The notes under the pieces were generated by a model. The model searched no databases. It was not told the origin of the DNA and saw nothing but the letters and a program-made list of their open reading frames with translations. Below are positions 23,103 through 34,519 of a stretch of DNA of 64,000 nucleotides, in pieces. Source of the stretch: Symsagittifera roscoffensis (Eukaryota; Xenacoelomorpha; Acoela; Convolutidae); contig NC_087067.1 of assembly GCF_963678635.1 (NCBI RefSeq), positions 42,310,696-42,374,695 on the forward strand, read 5' to 3'. Position 1 is the first letter of the stretch; every line of letters starts with the position of its first letter. Position numbers and translations under genes: made by a program.

Positions 23103-25516
23103 AAATTTGGAAAAAAAAAAAACAATCGACTTCAAAAAAAAGGAGAAGAACACAACTACCCGCGTTTAGGAGCTTTTACTGTTTTTTTTAGCGAACATTA
23201 AGCTGACAATACGTGAGAAGTTGCCCATTAAATGCAAAACAATCAAGAATGTCACAAGAAAAAGTATCATAAAACAAATTTAAACAAAGAAAAAATTTGA
23301 ATTTTTACACCAAACTAACTTGAAATTGTGACCTAAATCAGGTTTAAAAGTTGTAAAAACTTTAAAAAAACCAATAAATAAATTGCTAGACCGATCGAAA
23401 AGAAGCGCAAGATAACAAAAAAAAAGAAATTATACAAATTTGGGGATATTGAATTCAAATATTACTTTAGATCAACTATACTTGTAGATAATAAATAAGA
23501 ATTAATTTCAAGCACAATGAAAGACCGCCAATTCACTATTCCTAATTTTTCACGGTACTCTTACTATCAGAGGCAGCTGTGGTAATTCTAGACCAAGTGA
23601 GAAGAAGGAGCCTGTTAAAATTCGATTCATTTTAGAATTGCAGGAAAATTAGCAGAAAAACTAACTCCCGATTACAAAACACTTGCTTTCGCAAGCGTAA
23701 AAATGAATAGTGGAAATAGTAGGAAAAACTTATTCAAAAACACCTTGAAGATAACATGACAACTGTGAACAAAAACCTACAAGCCGGCAAAGTAATCATT
23801 TCACTTCGATAAAAATTGGCGCAATCAGCTATAGTATAACAACTGTATGCAGAAAAAAACGTATTTAGTTGCAAAAAAACTACCACTGTTAGATAATCAT
23901 CTTAAACTAATCATCTTTAGCCATCTTTTTAGCAGAATTCTGTGCTGAAAATTTTTAGTACCCGGTTGCAAGTCGCTAGCTCCACGCAAGGAAAATCAGC
24001 CTCTCAAAATGTGCGCTTCAAAAAAGTTGACTAAATCAATTAAAGACATAGCCAACATACAGTTGGAAACAAAATCAATGATCGCAAGCAAACAAAAAAA
24101 TGGTCTTTTGGTACTCAAATTTGATCAAACTTTTCGTCATCAAGGGATGCATTTTTCGTTCCGCTGAAAAATCTGAAACCTAAAATCCAATTTCGAAATT
24201 GGAAGTAAATCACGTTTTGTAAATTTTTCAATTTTTCTGTTAAATAGTGGAGTTTGCCTTCCTTTTAACAAAGGAAATGAATTGAATTTTAAAAAATCAA
24301 ACCGCGAAAAAGTACAATTGAGCCTGAACTCATAAGTATGTTCATAAAGATTGAAGAGAAAGTTTACCAATCATTCTAGCTGAAAATGATGGAAAACTAG
24401 CTAATATTAATCGTCTGCCAATTTCACATATCGGCATCCTCTTTTTCGTGATGACTAGACGAAAAACGATTGAAAATCAGAAACATACTTAGGAAGACAG
24501 CGCCCATTAAATGACATCATTAAGTGTTTCAACATTGTGTGGCGAAAGTTACACGAAGAGTATCTTCTTTCTCAATTGAAGGGAGTTGAACAAGCTTTTG
24601 TGGTCTTTGAAATTGAGTATTTCAAATTCAAGTTGACGTGATAAAAAAAGCTTGTTCTGCTCTGCTTAATTTTTGCCAATTGATTTAAAGTTTTAGTCAA
24701 CAGCTCAAAATTTCCTAATAATTATACAGGAAAGTCTGAAACATAATAAGCTTTTACTTATTATTATATAAGAGTCTGACCTACGTTCATCGAATCTTAA
24801 TTGCCCTTGCAATTAGCAAGTGTTTTCAAATGGGAATATAGATTTTTTTTGGTTAACAACTTGCTTAACATAATCACATGAATAACTTGGTATCTTGGTT
24901 CATATTGAATTCGAGTTTCTAAGCGTATGGGGCACACATAATCTGGAGTGAATGAAAACATCTAGAATAGCAAAGCTCGTGGGTTTGAAACTGAGTACGA
25001 CCTGTTTTTATTACACGGTAAATATTCCGTTTAAAAATGGCTTATTATTAGTCTGTTTATTATTTTTGTCGAGCTTAGTTGCCACATCTTAGAGATTTTG
25101 TGGTAGCATTTTACTTGTAGTTTTTTTTTGTTTTCATTTTTTTTGGCAATTTGTAATTCTACTGGCCTTGGCTTCGTGTATTTGTTTTTTCTTCTTTCTT
25201 TGCTTAGTTTCCTTGGAATTAGTGACTTCTTTTGGTTTGAAGGTCTCTTTTTCTTTCCTGTCTCCTAGATTGCAATGCTAGTTTTGTGGTATCGCTTTGA
25301 CTCTGTGTTTTCAATATTTGACCCTTTTGTCTCTTAGGGTCCTTTCCAATCGGCCTAGGGGGTAATGCCGTCGCTTTTACATCCTAAAGTCTGGAGTTCT
25401 TCTCTCGGCCGGGCCTTTTTTCTGTTTGTTTGCAATTGAAATTTTTTTTCGGTTAAAAATGAACTGAATTTTTATTGTCTGCTGAAGTTTTGTCAGTTAA
25501 CAGTTAAGTTGCCACA
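23103..25516. repeat. Right copy of the long direct repeat (partner 1-2009)
   Basis: This matches 1-2009 in the same orientation with modest divergence. Its extra block 24330-24768 is homologous to 3106-3545, 6662-7105 and 10846-11240, and matches the part missing from the left copy. The simplest reading is that the right copy keeps an older arrangement and the left copy was deleted. An open frame at 25509-25703 is not conserved elsewhere, so I do not call it a gene. Confidence 0.85.
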
Positions 25517-25635
25517 TCACGGATTTTGTTTGTGCTGCTGTAAGCAACTTTCATTTCAAGTGCAAGTGTCATTCGTTCCAGTATCCGGGGAGAACTTTAA
25601 AGATTACAGCTTTTTTTCACAAAATTATTTTTTTT

Positions 25636-26760
25636 TCAGCTCAACTGTTGTCTGCTTACTTATTAATCGCTATTTCGCTGCCTTGTTGATTTTTCTGATT
25701 TGAAATTTTGATAAACCTATTTGTTTTTATCATAACTTTTTCGACTTCTCATGTTTCTTAATGTTTTTGCTGCATCGCAATTGGTGCGTAGCTCGGTTTC
25801 GCCTGTAAGTCACAACGTCCTTTTCTACAGAAGTTCTTTTTTTTGCCGTGATCGAAAAATCATCTTGTTTGCACAAAATGTATGAGCAGAATATTTTGAT
25901 TCGGTATGATTGACAAAGCCAGCAAAATACACTATTAAAGTCCAGCGAACAGCTTCGCTTCGCAAAAACTAGCGAGAAAACAAAAAACCTGCTCTAAAAA
26001 ATGTATAATAAGGATAAATATAAGCCCTAAAAATGAAAAATTTGCAGTGTGCCAGGATCGACCCTCCAACCAGTAGATTAGGATTTGCAAGTCTTCGCAT
26101 GTCTTCCAAGTTGTCTTGTCAATTAACAGACACCAGACACCAATAAAGCCGAGAAAATAAGCTTTTTATTTGACAATGTTTTTGCAGCAAAAATTTCCCC
26201 AAATGAGCATTTTGATTTGCGAATTGGAATGGAAAAATTAAAATCTCTAATATAACACCACACTCGCTAGCGCTTCGGTGTAATCAAGAAAGCTTTTAAA
26301 TTGCAAATGCCAAAACATAGTCAACAGGCAATTGGAAAAAAGTCAATATACGCAAAAGAAAACAGGAAAAAAACACTGGCTTGTGCTTTTAAAGCTGATT
26401 GAAAATCAAGAACAATTAATGATTGACAATTTTGATGAATTTAACCCAGTTTAATAAAAACTGATCAAAAAAATTTCCTTTCGCTGAAAGTCTGAAAAAT
26501 CCAATCCAGTTTTGATATTAGAAGTCGATCAAAATTTTCGTAACTTTTTTTTATTTTGAAACTGGATGTTGCCCTCTTTTTAATAGAGGAAAGAAAATGA
26601 TTTTTAAAAAAAATCGGGTCAATCTTGCGGAAAACTGAATTTGAGCATTATTGAGTCATAAAATTTTTCCTAACAAATAAACGAAAAAAAATCATCGCGA
26701 CCAATAAAAGAGTCTGAGATACGTTCATTGTCTCTTACTCACAATGACTCTTTATACAGA
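25636..26760 (-). repeat. Dispersed repeat, minus-orientation copy P1
   Basis: This is paired with P2 (26954-27880) as a diverged direct repeat. Shared landmarks are GCATCGCAATTGGTGCGT (25769 and 27077), AAAGCCGAGAAAATA (about 26146 and 27327) and CAAATGAGCATTTT. Both are reverse-complement relatives of 21580-22480, so the region has an imperfect large inverted arrangement centred near 24,000. Confidence 0.6.
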
Positions 26761-26953
26761 ATTTCTTAAACTTTTCCCTGGATTTTGAATATTTGTTTTG
26801 AAAACTTTTAAAATGTTTTAAAACGTTGTAAAATTTGCAGCTTATCCATTCAAACAATTTTTATTTTTCGCTTGGATCTGAAAATCACCTAGTCTGCAGA
26901 AAATGTCCTAACAGAATGTTTTGACTCAGTATGTCACAAGAACATTACACTCA

Positions 26954-27880
26954 GCTCAACTGATATCTGCCTAATGATAAATCGCTATTTTGTTATATTG
27001 ATGATTTTTTTTTAATTTTAAATTTTGGAAGAACTTTTTTAAAAAAAATTCGACTTTTTATGTTTTTTAATCTTTTTGTTGCATCGCAATTGGTGCGTGG
27101 CTCGGTTTTGCCTATGTGTCACACTTTCATAAAGCACCAACAAGAACAAAACACTACATACTTGGTAAACACAATCGAAAAAAAGGTACTCTAAAAAGAA
27201 AACGTAAGATCATGGAAAAGATCAAGATAAGCCTTAAAATTAAAGTTTCGCTATGTGCCGGGATTGATCATTGTATCTGTTCTGAGGTGTCTTGTCAATA
27301 GGCAGACACACTAGCCAACCAAAAAAGCCGAGAAAATACGCTATTTATTTGACAATGTTATTGCAATAATAAATCCCAAATGAGCATTTTTTTTGTGTGT
27401 TGGAATGGAAAAAATAAAACTCGTGTAACACTACGCTCGATGCAAAAATGCTATCAATTTGCCTTTACCAAAATATAGTCAACAGACAACTAGAAAAGAG
27501 TTTATTAACGCAAAAAAAAATCAGAAAAGAAATAATGACTTGTCTTCAAAACTGTTTGAAAATCAAGAATAACTTATGATTGACTTTGTTGATAAACTAA
27601 CCGAATTAGGAAAACCGGATCAATAAAAAAATTTCAGTTCGCTGGGACTTTCAAAAAATAAAAAAAAACCATTGTCCATGCTAGAATTTTATGACTTTTT
27701 TTGTAACCTCCACACTTTTGCTCTTCGATAGTCGAGTTGCACTTCCTTTAAACAAAAGAAGTTACTGAACTTAAAAAGTCAATACTCAAATAGCAAAAAA
27801 CCAAAATTTAGCGTGAACAAACTTTAATTTTTTTTTCTTAAAATTTCAACACCTATATAAATTTCAACGCAACCTACTTG
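26954..27880 (-). repeat. Dispersed repeat, minus-orientation copy P2
   Basis: This is a second, more diverged copy of 25636-26760 with the same order of landmarks. The small open frame at 27116-27301 is not shared with P1 and is not annotated as a gene. The remainder up to the gypsy element (27881-28630) is AT-rich with nothing recognisable. Confidence 0.55.
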
Positions 27881-28659
27881 AAACCAAAAACCGTGGTTTT
27901 GCTGTTGAAATTACTTAAAAATTTTAAACACTTTCACTGAAGTTTTCAAATGTTTTGATACACGCTAGAGAGAGTGATTTTAAACTGAAAAATTTGCGAC
28001 ACCAACTAAAAACTTGATAATTTTATTGGTGTTAATATTTTTGAAAAAAATCAATTATTTTCTTCTAAAATAGGTTTTGCTGTAGCTTCATAGTTCATTT
28101 TCTTTCATTTCAATTGGGCCAAACAATTTCAACCAGGGTCAAAACATCTCAGTTATCCAGTTATCAATTAGCAACTTTTGTAGATTTATGATCGTTGTGA
28201 TGTTTTTCGTTTAGTTACTTGATTTTAATCAGAACCGCCAAATTATAATTCGATCATGTGAGTTTTTGAGCCAACATTTATTTCAACCTGTTTTGGTTAA
28301 CATTTCAAGTCCTATTTTCTTTGTTTAAACAATGGTGGTCTTAGAAAATTTTAAAACTTTCCAGTAAGTTATGCGTCTGATAACAAAAGTGTCTAAAATA
28401 ATCAAACAAGGCTTCATATCTGAAATAAATTGACCATCTGAGTTATATTGATAGTTTTTTATCAATTTTTGGGAAAACCTAATATTTTGTTTTAAAGTTT
28501 GCCATTTATTTTTGTATTGCAAGTGATGCTCCGCTTCGATTCTGTGTATATTTTTTTCTTTGCTGCTGGAATTTTTTCTATATATTTCTTAATTGTTACT
28601 ATGTAAGTTTTTATTTTTCTCCATTTTCTCCCCATTGAAGTGATCCAAAACTTAAAAAC

Positions 28660-29438
28660 TTGAAAAGTCTGAGGAAAAAAATCCTTCCGAAGAAGTTGAA
28701 GTACACAAAATCAAAAAATCAATTGGATCATTTTTACGTTTATATACGGTCAAGTTTGAAAGATCTTTCAGGTATCAACCCATTTTGGGAAAAAACGTCG
28801 GCAGAACCACCTTTAGAGTGGTTCAAATGGGCAGCTATACTAGAGATGGCCGTATTCACAAAAGATGGAATAGAAGTCAGAAACCTAGATAGATTCAAAC
28901 CGGCATTAGTCGAACCACCAGAACGCATATGCGAACGCGAACTATCCGGCGAAACAGAAAAGCAAAAAATCGAGATGTACAAAATCAAGAAAAGTGAGTT
29001 GGTTGGGAAAACAGAGTCCAGAAGGCAAGAGAGAAAGGTGCACTATAAAACTCTTTGCCGTGGGACGAGGCTGATGCGAATGTCCGGAATTATTTATTTC
29101 TATGTCTCGGCGCAGAAGGCCAACTCCAAGTACAACAGAAAAGACCAAGCCTGGACCTACACAATGCAACAACGCGAGAACTTATGACGATACTGGAGGA
29201 CAACTTCAACACAACAAGAATTTTATCATTCGAAAGATATAACTTCAATTGCTTCAAACAGTTGAAAAACGAAACCTTAGAACAATTCCACGCTGACCTC
29301 GTAAAAAAAACGTCGCGCGCTGATTGCGGAGATAGGGAAGACGAGTGGATTCGGGACATGTTTACTGCCCATATGAATAAAGAAAAAAAATCGATGAGAG
29401 CAATTAGCCGAAACACGATGCACACAAGATGCATTTGA
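28660..29438 (+). pseudogene. Gag (capsid region), gypsy element 1, frameshifted
   Basis: Two overlapping frames together cover the capsid-like part of a gypsy Gag. The first (28660-29187) contains PPLEWFKWAAILEMAVF, and its useful portion runs to about residue 130. The second (29055-29438) continues with NYLFLCLGAEGQLQVQQKRP, LMTILEDNF and LEQFHADLV, which are familiar capsid blocks of invertebrate gypsy elements. The switch between frames lies near 29050-29060, inside the overlap. Gag normally assembles the virus-like particle in the cytoplasm; this copy cannot be made as one protein. The reading frame after 29438 is broken again before the zinc knuckle. Confidence 0.75.
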
Positions 29439-29577
29439 TTTTACAACAAGTCGAGAAAAAAAATTAAACACAGTCGAATCATGAAAACAAATTCATTTGA
29501 TTGAACAGCAACCATGAAACAAGGACCAGTGAGTTATATTAAATCGCGAGGTAGAGGCGGCCCTGCCAGCCAACAGT

Positions 29578-29940
29578 ATGCACAAAAAAGCCGTGGCGGA
29601 TTTCATGGACGACAAAATGGCACACACGGAACATAAAATACGAGGGGCCATCAACAACCTTATAGCGCACAACAAAAGCAATATTATAAGTGCCGCAGAC
29701 AATTTGGCCCAAACCAAAACAATCGTTCCCAGCAGAAACAAAATTTGCTCAAAGTGCGCCAAACGGGGGCATTTTGAGAAAGTATGCCGGTCTACAAACG
29801 TTAATTATCTAGTAGAAAGAAATGAAAAGCAGCAAAATAAAATGAAAGGAACAACAAGAGAACAGAAAAAGATCCGGTTGCGTTCGCGGAATTTACGTCC
29901 ACTAACTATTGGGAAAAGTTCCAACAGGATAACTTTTTAG
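29578..29940 (+). pseudogene. Gag nucleocapsid with CCHC zinc knuckle, gypsy element 1
   Basis: A 120-codon open stretch carries one perfect zinc knuckle of the form C-x2-C-x4-H-x4-C (C-SK-C-AKRG-H-FEKV-C) encoded at 29746-29787. Such knuckles bind the element's RNA during packaging. The upstream part is hydrophilic and the downstream part basic. It belongs to the Gag remnant above but is separated from it by stops. Confidence 0.75.
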
Positions 29941-29959
29941 TAATGGCAATAGCTGAGGT

Positions 29960-30340
29960 GTTCAAGGTGAAGAACTCAATTGACTTGACCGATGATGATC
30001 TATACGGACAAATTCTTTAACTGAAAACAAACACGGAGATCATATTTGCCATCGCCGACTCGGGAAGCCTAATTTCTTTTCTAAACGAAAACAAACCAGT
30101 CAGATTTCAGAAAAATGACAAATCGACGATATTTAAAAATATCCCACCGATAAACGCGGCAAAAAATCTAACATGTTACAACGGCGAATTTATCATTTCC
30201 AAATAAAAACTAATAAATGCGCTAAAATCCGGGGGAGGGACAATACAATGAGCAGCATTCATAATAGTGGATGGCCAAAAAGTGAACATAGTAGGTAGAA
30301 ACCTACTACCCCAAATAGGCACAAGATTAATACAATAAAA
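29960..30340 (+). pseudogene. Aspartic protease remnant, gypsy element 1
   Basis: The active-site motif is readable as IADSGSLIS, with D-S-G-S encoded at 30057-30068. It is followed at about 30289-30333 by VGRNLLPQIGTRLIQ, matching the conserved C-terminal end of gypsy proteases. The intervening frame has stops. The enzyme would cleave the Gag-Pol polyprotein; this copy is dead. Confidence 0.7.
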
Positions 30341-30360
30341 ACCAAAACAATACCAAATGC

Positions 30361-31140
30361 TAAGTATAAAAGAAGCGGAAGAACAAAACCCCGAAGTGAA
30401 ACAGTGGGTTAAAGATAATTTTAAACAATTGTCTATGAGAAAAGAAAAATCTATAAACCACGTAATGCGAACACATTTCATAAAAAACGCAATTCCTATT
30501 CAGCAAAAAGGACATAGGGACGTAGGAGCCCCATAAATTTACAAGAAAGCGTTGAAAAAGAGCGAAGCAAACTGTTCGAGCAAAAACACATCATCAAACT
30601 GGATAATTGTTGGGAAAACAATTTATCAGGCCGCTCGTGATAACTGTAAAAAAGGACCAAACAGTAAAGTTGGCAGTGGATTTCAAAAAGATCAACATCC
30701 ACAGAAATGAAAATCGAAGTCAAACATAGATTTTTTTTCTGGTATATAATGCAAAAAAGTAATAAAATCAGATACAAATCACCAAACATTTTTCTTAACG
30801 CATGACCTACGGTACGCATGACCTAATCGTTTTGGATGAACAGAGTAGAGAGCAAGGCAATTTCCTCTTATTGGAGGCAGTGCCACCGTGACCTATCAAT
30901 TCCAGACAAGATTCTAAGGCCTAACAGATATGCCGCCAGATTTCTAAAGTGCAGTCAATTTGGCACTCACAAACTGCAAAATTTTTAATGCCTACTTGGA
31001 CGACAATTTAATAGTGACTAAAAGGGTCACTCGAGCTACACAAAGAAAAAATAAAGACAGTTTTATAGAAACTGGGTGAGGAAAAGCTCGCAAGCAATCT
31101 CAATTGACACATTTTAACAGGTTGAGTGGTTAGGATATAA
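30361..31140 (+). pseudogene. Reverse transcriptase remnant, gypsy element 1
   Basis: The pre-RT segment (INHVMRTHFIKNAIPIQQKG, about 30450-30510) and the catalytic box AYLDDNLIV (YLDD at 30993-31004) are recognisable. A segment resembling GLTDMPPDF lies just upstream of the box. Large parts of the fingers/palm are missing or frameshifted between about 30700 and 30850, and several stops are present. The domain assignment rests on the YLDD motif and its position between protease and RNase H. Confidence 0.75.
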
Positions 31141-31429
31141 CATTAACAGCGGGGATACAAAACCACTCATTCAGAAAATATGAGTGGTTTTGTATCAAAA
31201 GCAAGTAAAAAATAAACCCCACCAAAAAACTCAAACAACTAAAAAGTTTCATGGGCTCAAAACACCATATCACACGGTATATTCCTCGTCTAGCACAAAC
31301 CGCTGCCGCACTGCGCACATTCCTGAAAAACAAAAATGAATAAATCACTCGATTGGACACCTGATTAGAAAGTAGCATTCAATTACATCCTAAGACTACT
31401 CTCAGACATAACACAAAATAAACCTTTTA

Positions 31430-31740
31430 ATCAAAATTTAGAAACCCGCGTGGTTTGAGATGCATCAACATCAGGCTAAGGGCAGCATTAGAGCGAAATT
31501 CCAAGGACGGTTGGGTGGAAATAGCTTATGCGTCACAATTCTAAAACTCGCTAGAAGAAATGTACTCAGTAAACGAACTTGAATTACTAGGGGGTAGTTT
31601 GGACCATCGAACACTTCAGATATTATCTATATGGGAAAAATATCTATATCTATAAATATCTATAAATCTATATATCTATAAATCTATAAAAATATCTATA
31701 AATCTATATGGGAAAGTCGTTTTCTCCCGGGGGATGTGAC
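31430..31740 (+). pseudogene. RNase H remnant, gypsy element 1
   Basis: Codons for a DAS.SG core (about 31460) and for YSVNELELLG (about 31562-31592) match the RNase H domain of gypsy polyproteins, with several stops between. Just after it the coding sequence is disrupted by an AT microsatellite (31617-31712). Confidence 0.65.
31617..31712. repeat. TATCTATAAA-type microsatellite inside the RNase H remnant
   Basis: About 95 bp consist of variations on ATCTATA and ATCTATAAA. The sequence TATCTATATGGGAAA occurs at both edges of the expansion, at the spot where the element encodes its YYLYG motif. The array therefore appears to have grown by slippage from the element's own coding bases. Confidence 0.8.
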
Positions 31741-32429
31741 CACCCTCGACGCCAGAAGCAGAAAAGGACCGAAATTGCAGGACAAGTCAAGTCAGATGTG
31801 AGGAGAGCTTGTCAGATCTATGCTGACATCGCCAAAAAACAGTGACAACTGCAAATGAAAGTCAGACGACAGACAACATACTAACTCCACAAATACCCCC
31901 ACAGCCGGAAGTCAAGGACGCTAGAGAGCTACTAATGGGCCCATCCAAAAAACAATAGCTATTTCCGAAAAATATTTTTAGCGACGACACTAACAGCATC
32001 GAGAAACAACTGCCGAAGAGAACAAAAAACGAAAACCCACGCACATTTCGTTGATAGAGAATTTCACGATCTCATCATCAGTAGAAACTGAACTCTCCAA
32101 AGAAGTACACGAAACGTACGAGCACTGTGTGAACCGCGTGGACCCAACACAGTGCAGTCAGGATGAGCTGCTAGCCAACATCGAACCCCCAATTATGGAA
32201 AAACACAAATAGAAGTCAGTCATGAATCAATCACGGAAAGGCTGGTCGCAACACTCGAACAGGAGACTAATACAGAAATGGAAGAAACACGCCGCTTTTC
32301 AGGGGGAAACTACAGAAAGTCCTCGGAATAAAAATCATCGCCGTCGCCACTAAGAAAATAGAAACTTGCAACCACTCCTCAATTTTGTCAAGAAACGCAA
32401 TTAGGAGGCGATAAAGATCTCCAACGGTT

Positions 32430-33400
32430 AATACTGGTACAACCTCTGGGACTGACTGCAAATGCGAGAGGACTGCCTACTGATTGATGAACCCGACTCA
32501 ACTCCGCCAAATAGTGTTAGACAGCATCCACCTAACACATCCCCGACAAGCAGCTATCTTGGATCTGTGTCAACATAATCGGTTCCCGCACATACACCCG
32601 TACATAGTGCAGACTGCACAGAATTGTCGGCAATGCACCCAACAAGGTAAGAGTCTAAAACCACTAATAGGAAAACAACATTCATTTCCGATGAACTTAA
32701 TAAGGATGCACACATATTGGTTGCAGTTGATCAGTGGTCAAAGTTTCCAACGACACAGGTAGCTTCAAACACAACGGCAGACCTTGAGATAAATTTTATG
32801 CAAAGTTTCAACTTCAAATAATGGGGTACCCTGAAGATTAAAAGTGACCAAGCACGAACATTTCGAGCCAAAAAGTTTCAACTGTTCTGTAACACTACTA
32901 ACATCAAGCTACTTTTCGCACCGGTAAACAATCATAGATCAATAGGAGATAGTTGAAAGAAAGATGCAAACACTAGAACGTTGATTAGGGATAATGAGAA
33001 TAGACAAAAGCAATACTCCGTATAAATTAGCATAGGACGTAGCCGAAATTTTAAAAACACTTCGAACTCTCCCTACGGAGTAACAAAAATCTCACTATCT
33101 GAAGCTCACAAGGGATTAAAATCAAACACTCTTCTCTCAAACCTAGCCTCAAATAGCTCTTCTAAAATTCTAAGTAGGGAAAACGCAAAAGACGCTTGTT
33201 TAGATCGGAACCTAACACAACCGCTAATTTCATTCCAGCTGAAGTTATGTACGACCTAAAAACAGTGTCAGAGGATGAATTCGCCGTCAAGCGACGCCCA
33301 GTACAATCTCCAGACCCTTACCGGTGGAAGCAATCACGTCCTTAAGCCAAAAACAGCAATCACCAGGTGTTGAAACCAGACGAGCGATAGCAATAGATAA
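32430..33400 (+). pseudogene. Integrase remnant, gypsy element 1
   Basis: The N-terminal HHCC zinc finger is present (H codon at 32529, CRQC with Cys codons at 32625 and 32634). The catalytic triad is traceable through frame changes: Asp at 32729 (VAVDQWSKFPTTQ), Asp at 32846 (IKSDQARTF), Glu at 32955 (IVERKMQT), the last two about 36 codons apart, as expected for a DD35E integrase. A C-terminal segment near 33065-33130 is also gypsy-like. Multiple stops and frameshifts make it non-functional. Confidence 0.8.
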
Positions 33401-33743
33401 GGATGAACTAAACACAAGATATAAGGGAGTTCAGTAGACGGTAGAAAAAACATCAAAAAACAAATAGATCAAATGGCAAGGAAAATTAGACGCTTAGCAA
33501 CAAACCGAAAGATCCAAAAAATTCGAACATAATCGTAAAACCATCGACAAAATTTTTTGACTTATACACTACGCACCTCTTGGGTCCAAACATTCGGTAA
33601 ACAACCCAGACTGCTATGACTTAGTGGATTCGCATTCTTCCCTAACCCTATGATATACCGTCCTTGCAGGCCCTCAAGACTAAGTGATTTTGCCGCAAAC
33701 AAATCCGCACTGAGATCCGGACCTAACCTACGTTTTTTAAACA

Positions 33744-34519
33744 TTGAGCAGCCGAACGCCCCCAATATCCGATGTTCAAGGAGGATACAAAAAGATTATC
33801 ACGCAAAGACAAGGCACCAAGACAACAAAGTACCCCAACGAAGAGACGGGCAAAATCAACAGGGAAAAGAACTGGCGGTCGACCAACATCAAGAACACCC
33901 GCGCGAGGAATGAGCTTCCGGAAGCAAAAGCAAGTGAGAAAGACAGAACAGATAACAAAACAAAACAAAAACAGCGAAGAAAAAGAGTCGTCAACAACTA
34001 CGGAAAACTCTGCAGCGTCACCAAAACGGCTCAACCAAAAGAAGACACCTCCAATAGCGATCGCCAAACCGACCAGAAAATCAAAAAAAAATTGTCAGTC
34101 GACACTAGCAAAGGCACTCGGGAACCCTGTCTCAATCATTATAATTGAGAAAAAAAGTCCAGAAGAAAAAACAATTCAGCAAAGAATCACCAACAGGCAC
34201 GACGGCGACAAATACAAAACCGAGCCTAAAAAGCCTAATCCAGGAAATGGGATTAACGGACAAATCACTTGAATTCCAAGCGTGCGTGAATTTACTCGAG
34301 GTTTTAAATCCGAAACAGAAAGAAAAACTGACGCAGACAATAGATCTCAATTCCCCCGTAGATAGCCCAAACAAGGAAACTACTGAAGTAATGTTGATAG
34401 AAATAAAAGACGGTAAAGAAGACAGCGTGATCAAGAAAGAAGAGACAACACACGAAGAACAAAGGAGAGATAGAGAGAAAAAGGCCGCCGTGAACTATAA
34501 AACTCAAGCAGTCCCATAA
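33744..34519 (+). pseudogene. Basic C-terminal tail or small ORF after integrase, gypsy element 1
   Basis: Overlapping frames 33772-34272 and 34145-34519 encode a strongly hydrophilic polypeptide. The first part is rich in Lys, Arg, Ser and Thr; the second is mixed charge (SLIQEMGLTDKSLEFQACV, then acidic/basic stretches). It could be the disordered tail of Pol or a separate third ORF. I see no signal peptide or membrane segment, so an envelope gene is not supported. It keeps open frames longer than the rest of the element. A purine-rich run at about 34459-34484 could be a polypurine tract. Confidence 0.45.

Larger units (their letters stand above)
28630..34519 (+). mobile_element. Degenerate Ty3/gypsy LTR retrotransposon (element 1)
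   Basis: Ordered remnants of gag, CCHC nucleocapsid, aspartic protease, reverse transcriptase, RNase H and integrase occur on one strand over about 5.9 kb, followed by a basic tail. The order PR-RT-RH-INT is that of Ty3/gypsy elements. Many stop codons and frameshifts show it is inactive. I could not find matching LTRs or a primer binding site at its edges. Either they have decayed or the element is an LTR-less fragment. Confidence 0.85.

Noticed and set aside
33650-34507. Minus-strand ORFs with hydrophobic composition, possible membrane proteins
   Set aside because: They mirror the charged plus-strand frames of the gypsy tail. Antisense of Lys/Glu/Thr-rich codons gives Phe/Leu/Ser-rich translations.
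33744-34519. Envelope gene of an errantivirus-like element
   Set aside because: No signal peptide, cleavage site or transmembrane segment is visible. The sequence is uniformly charged.
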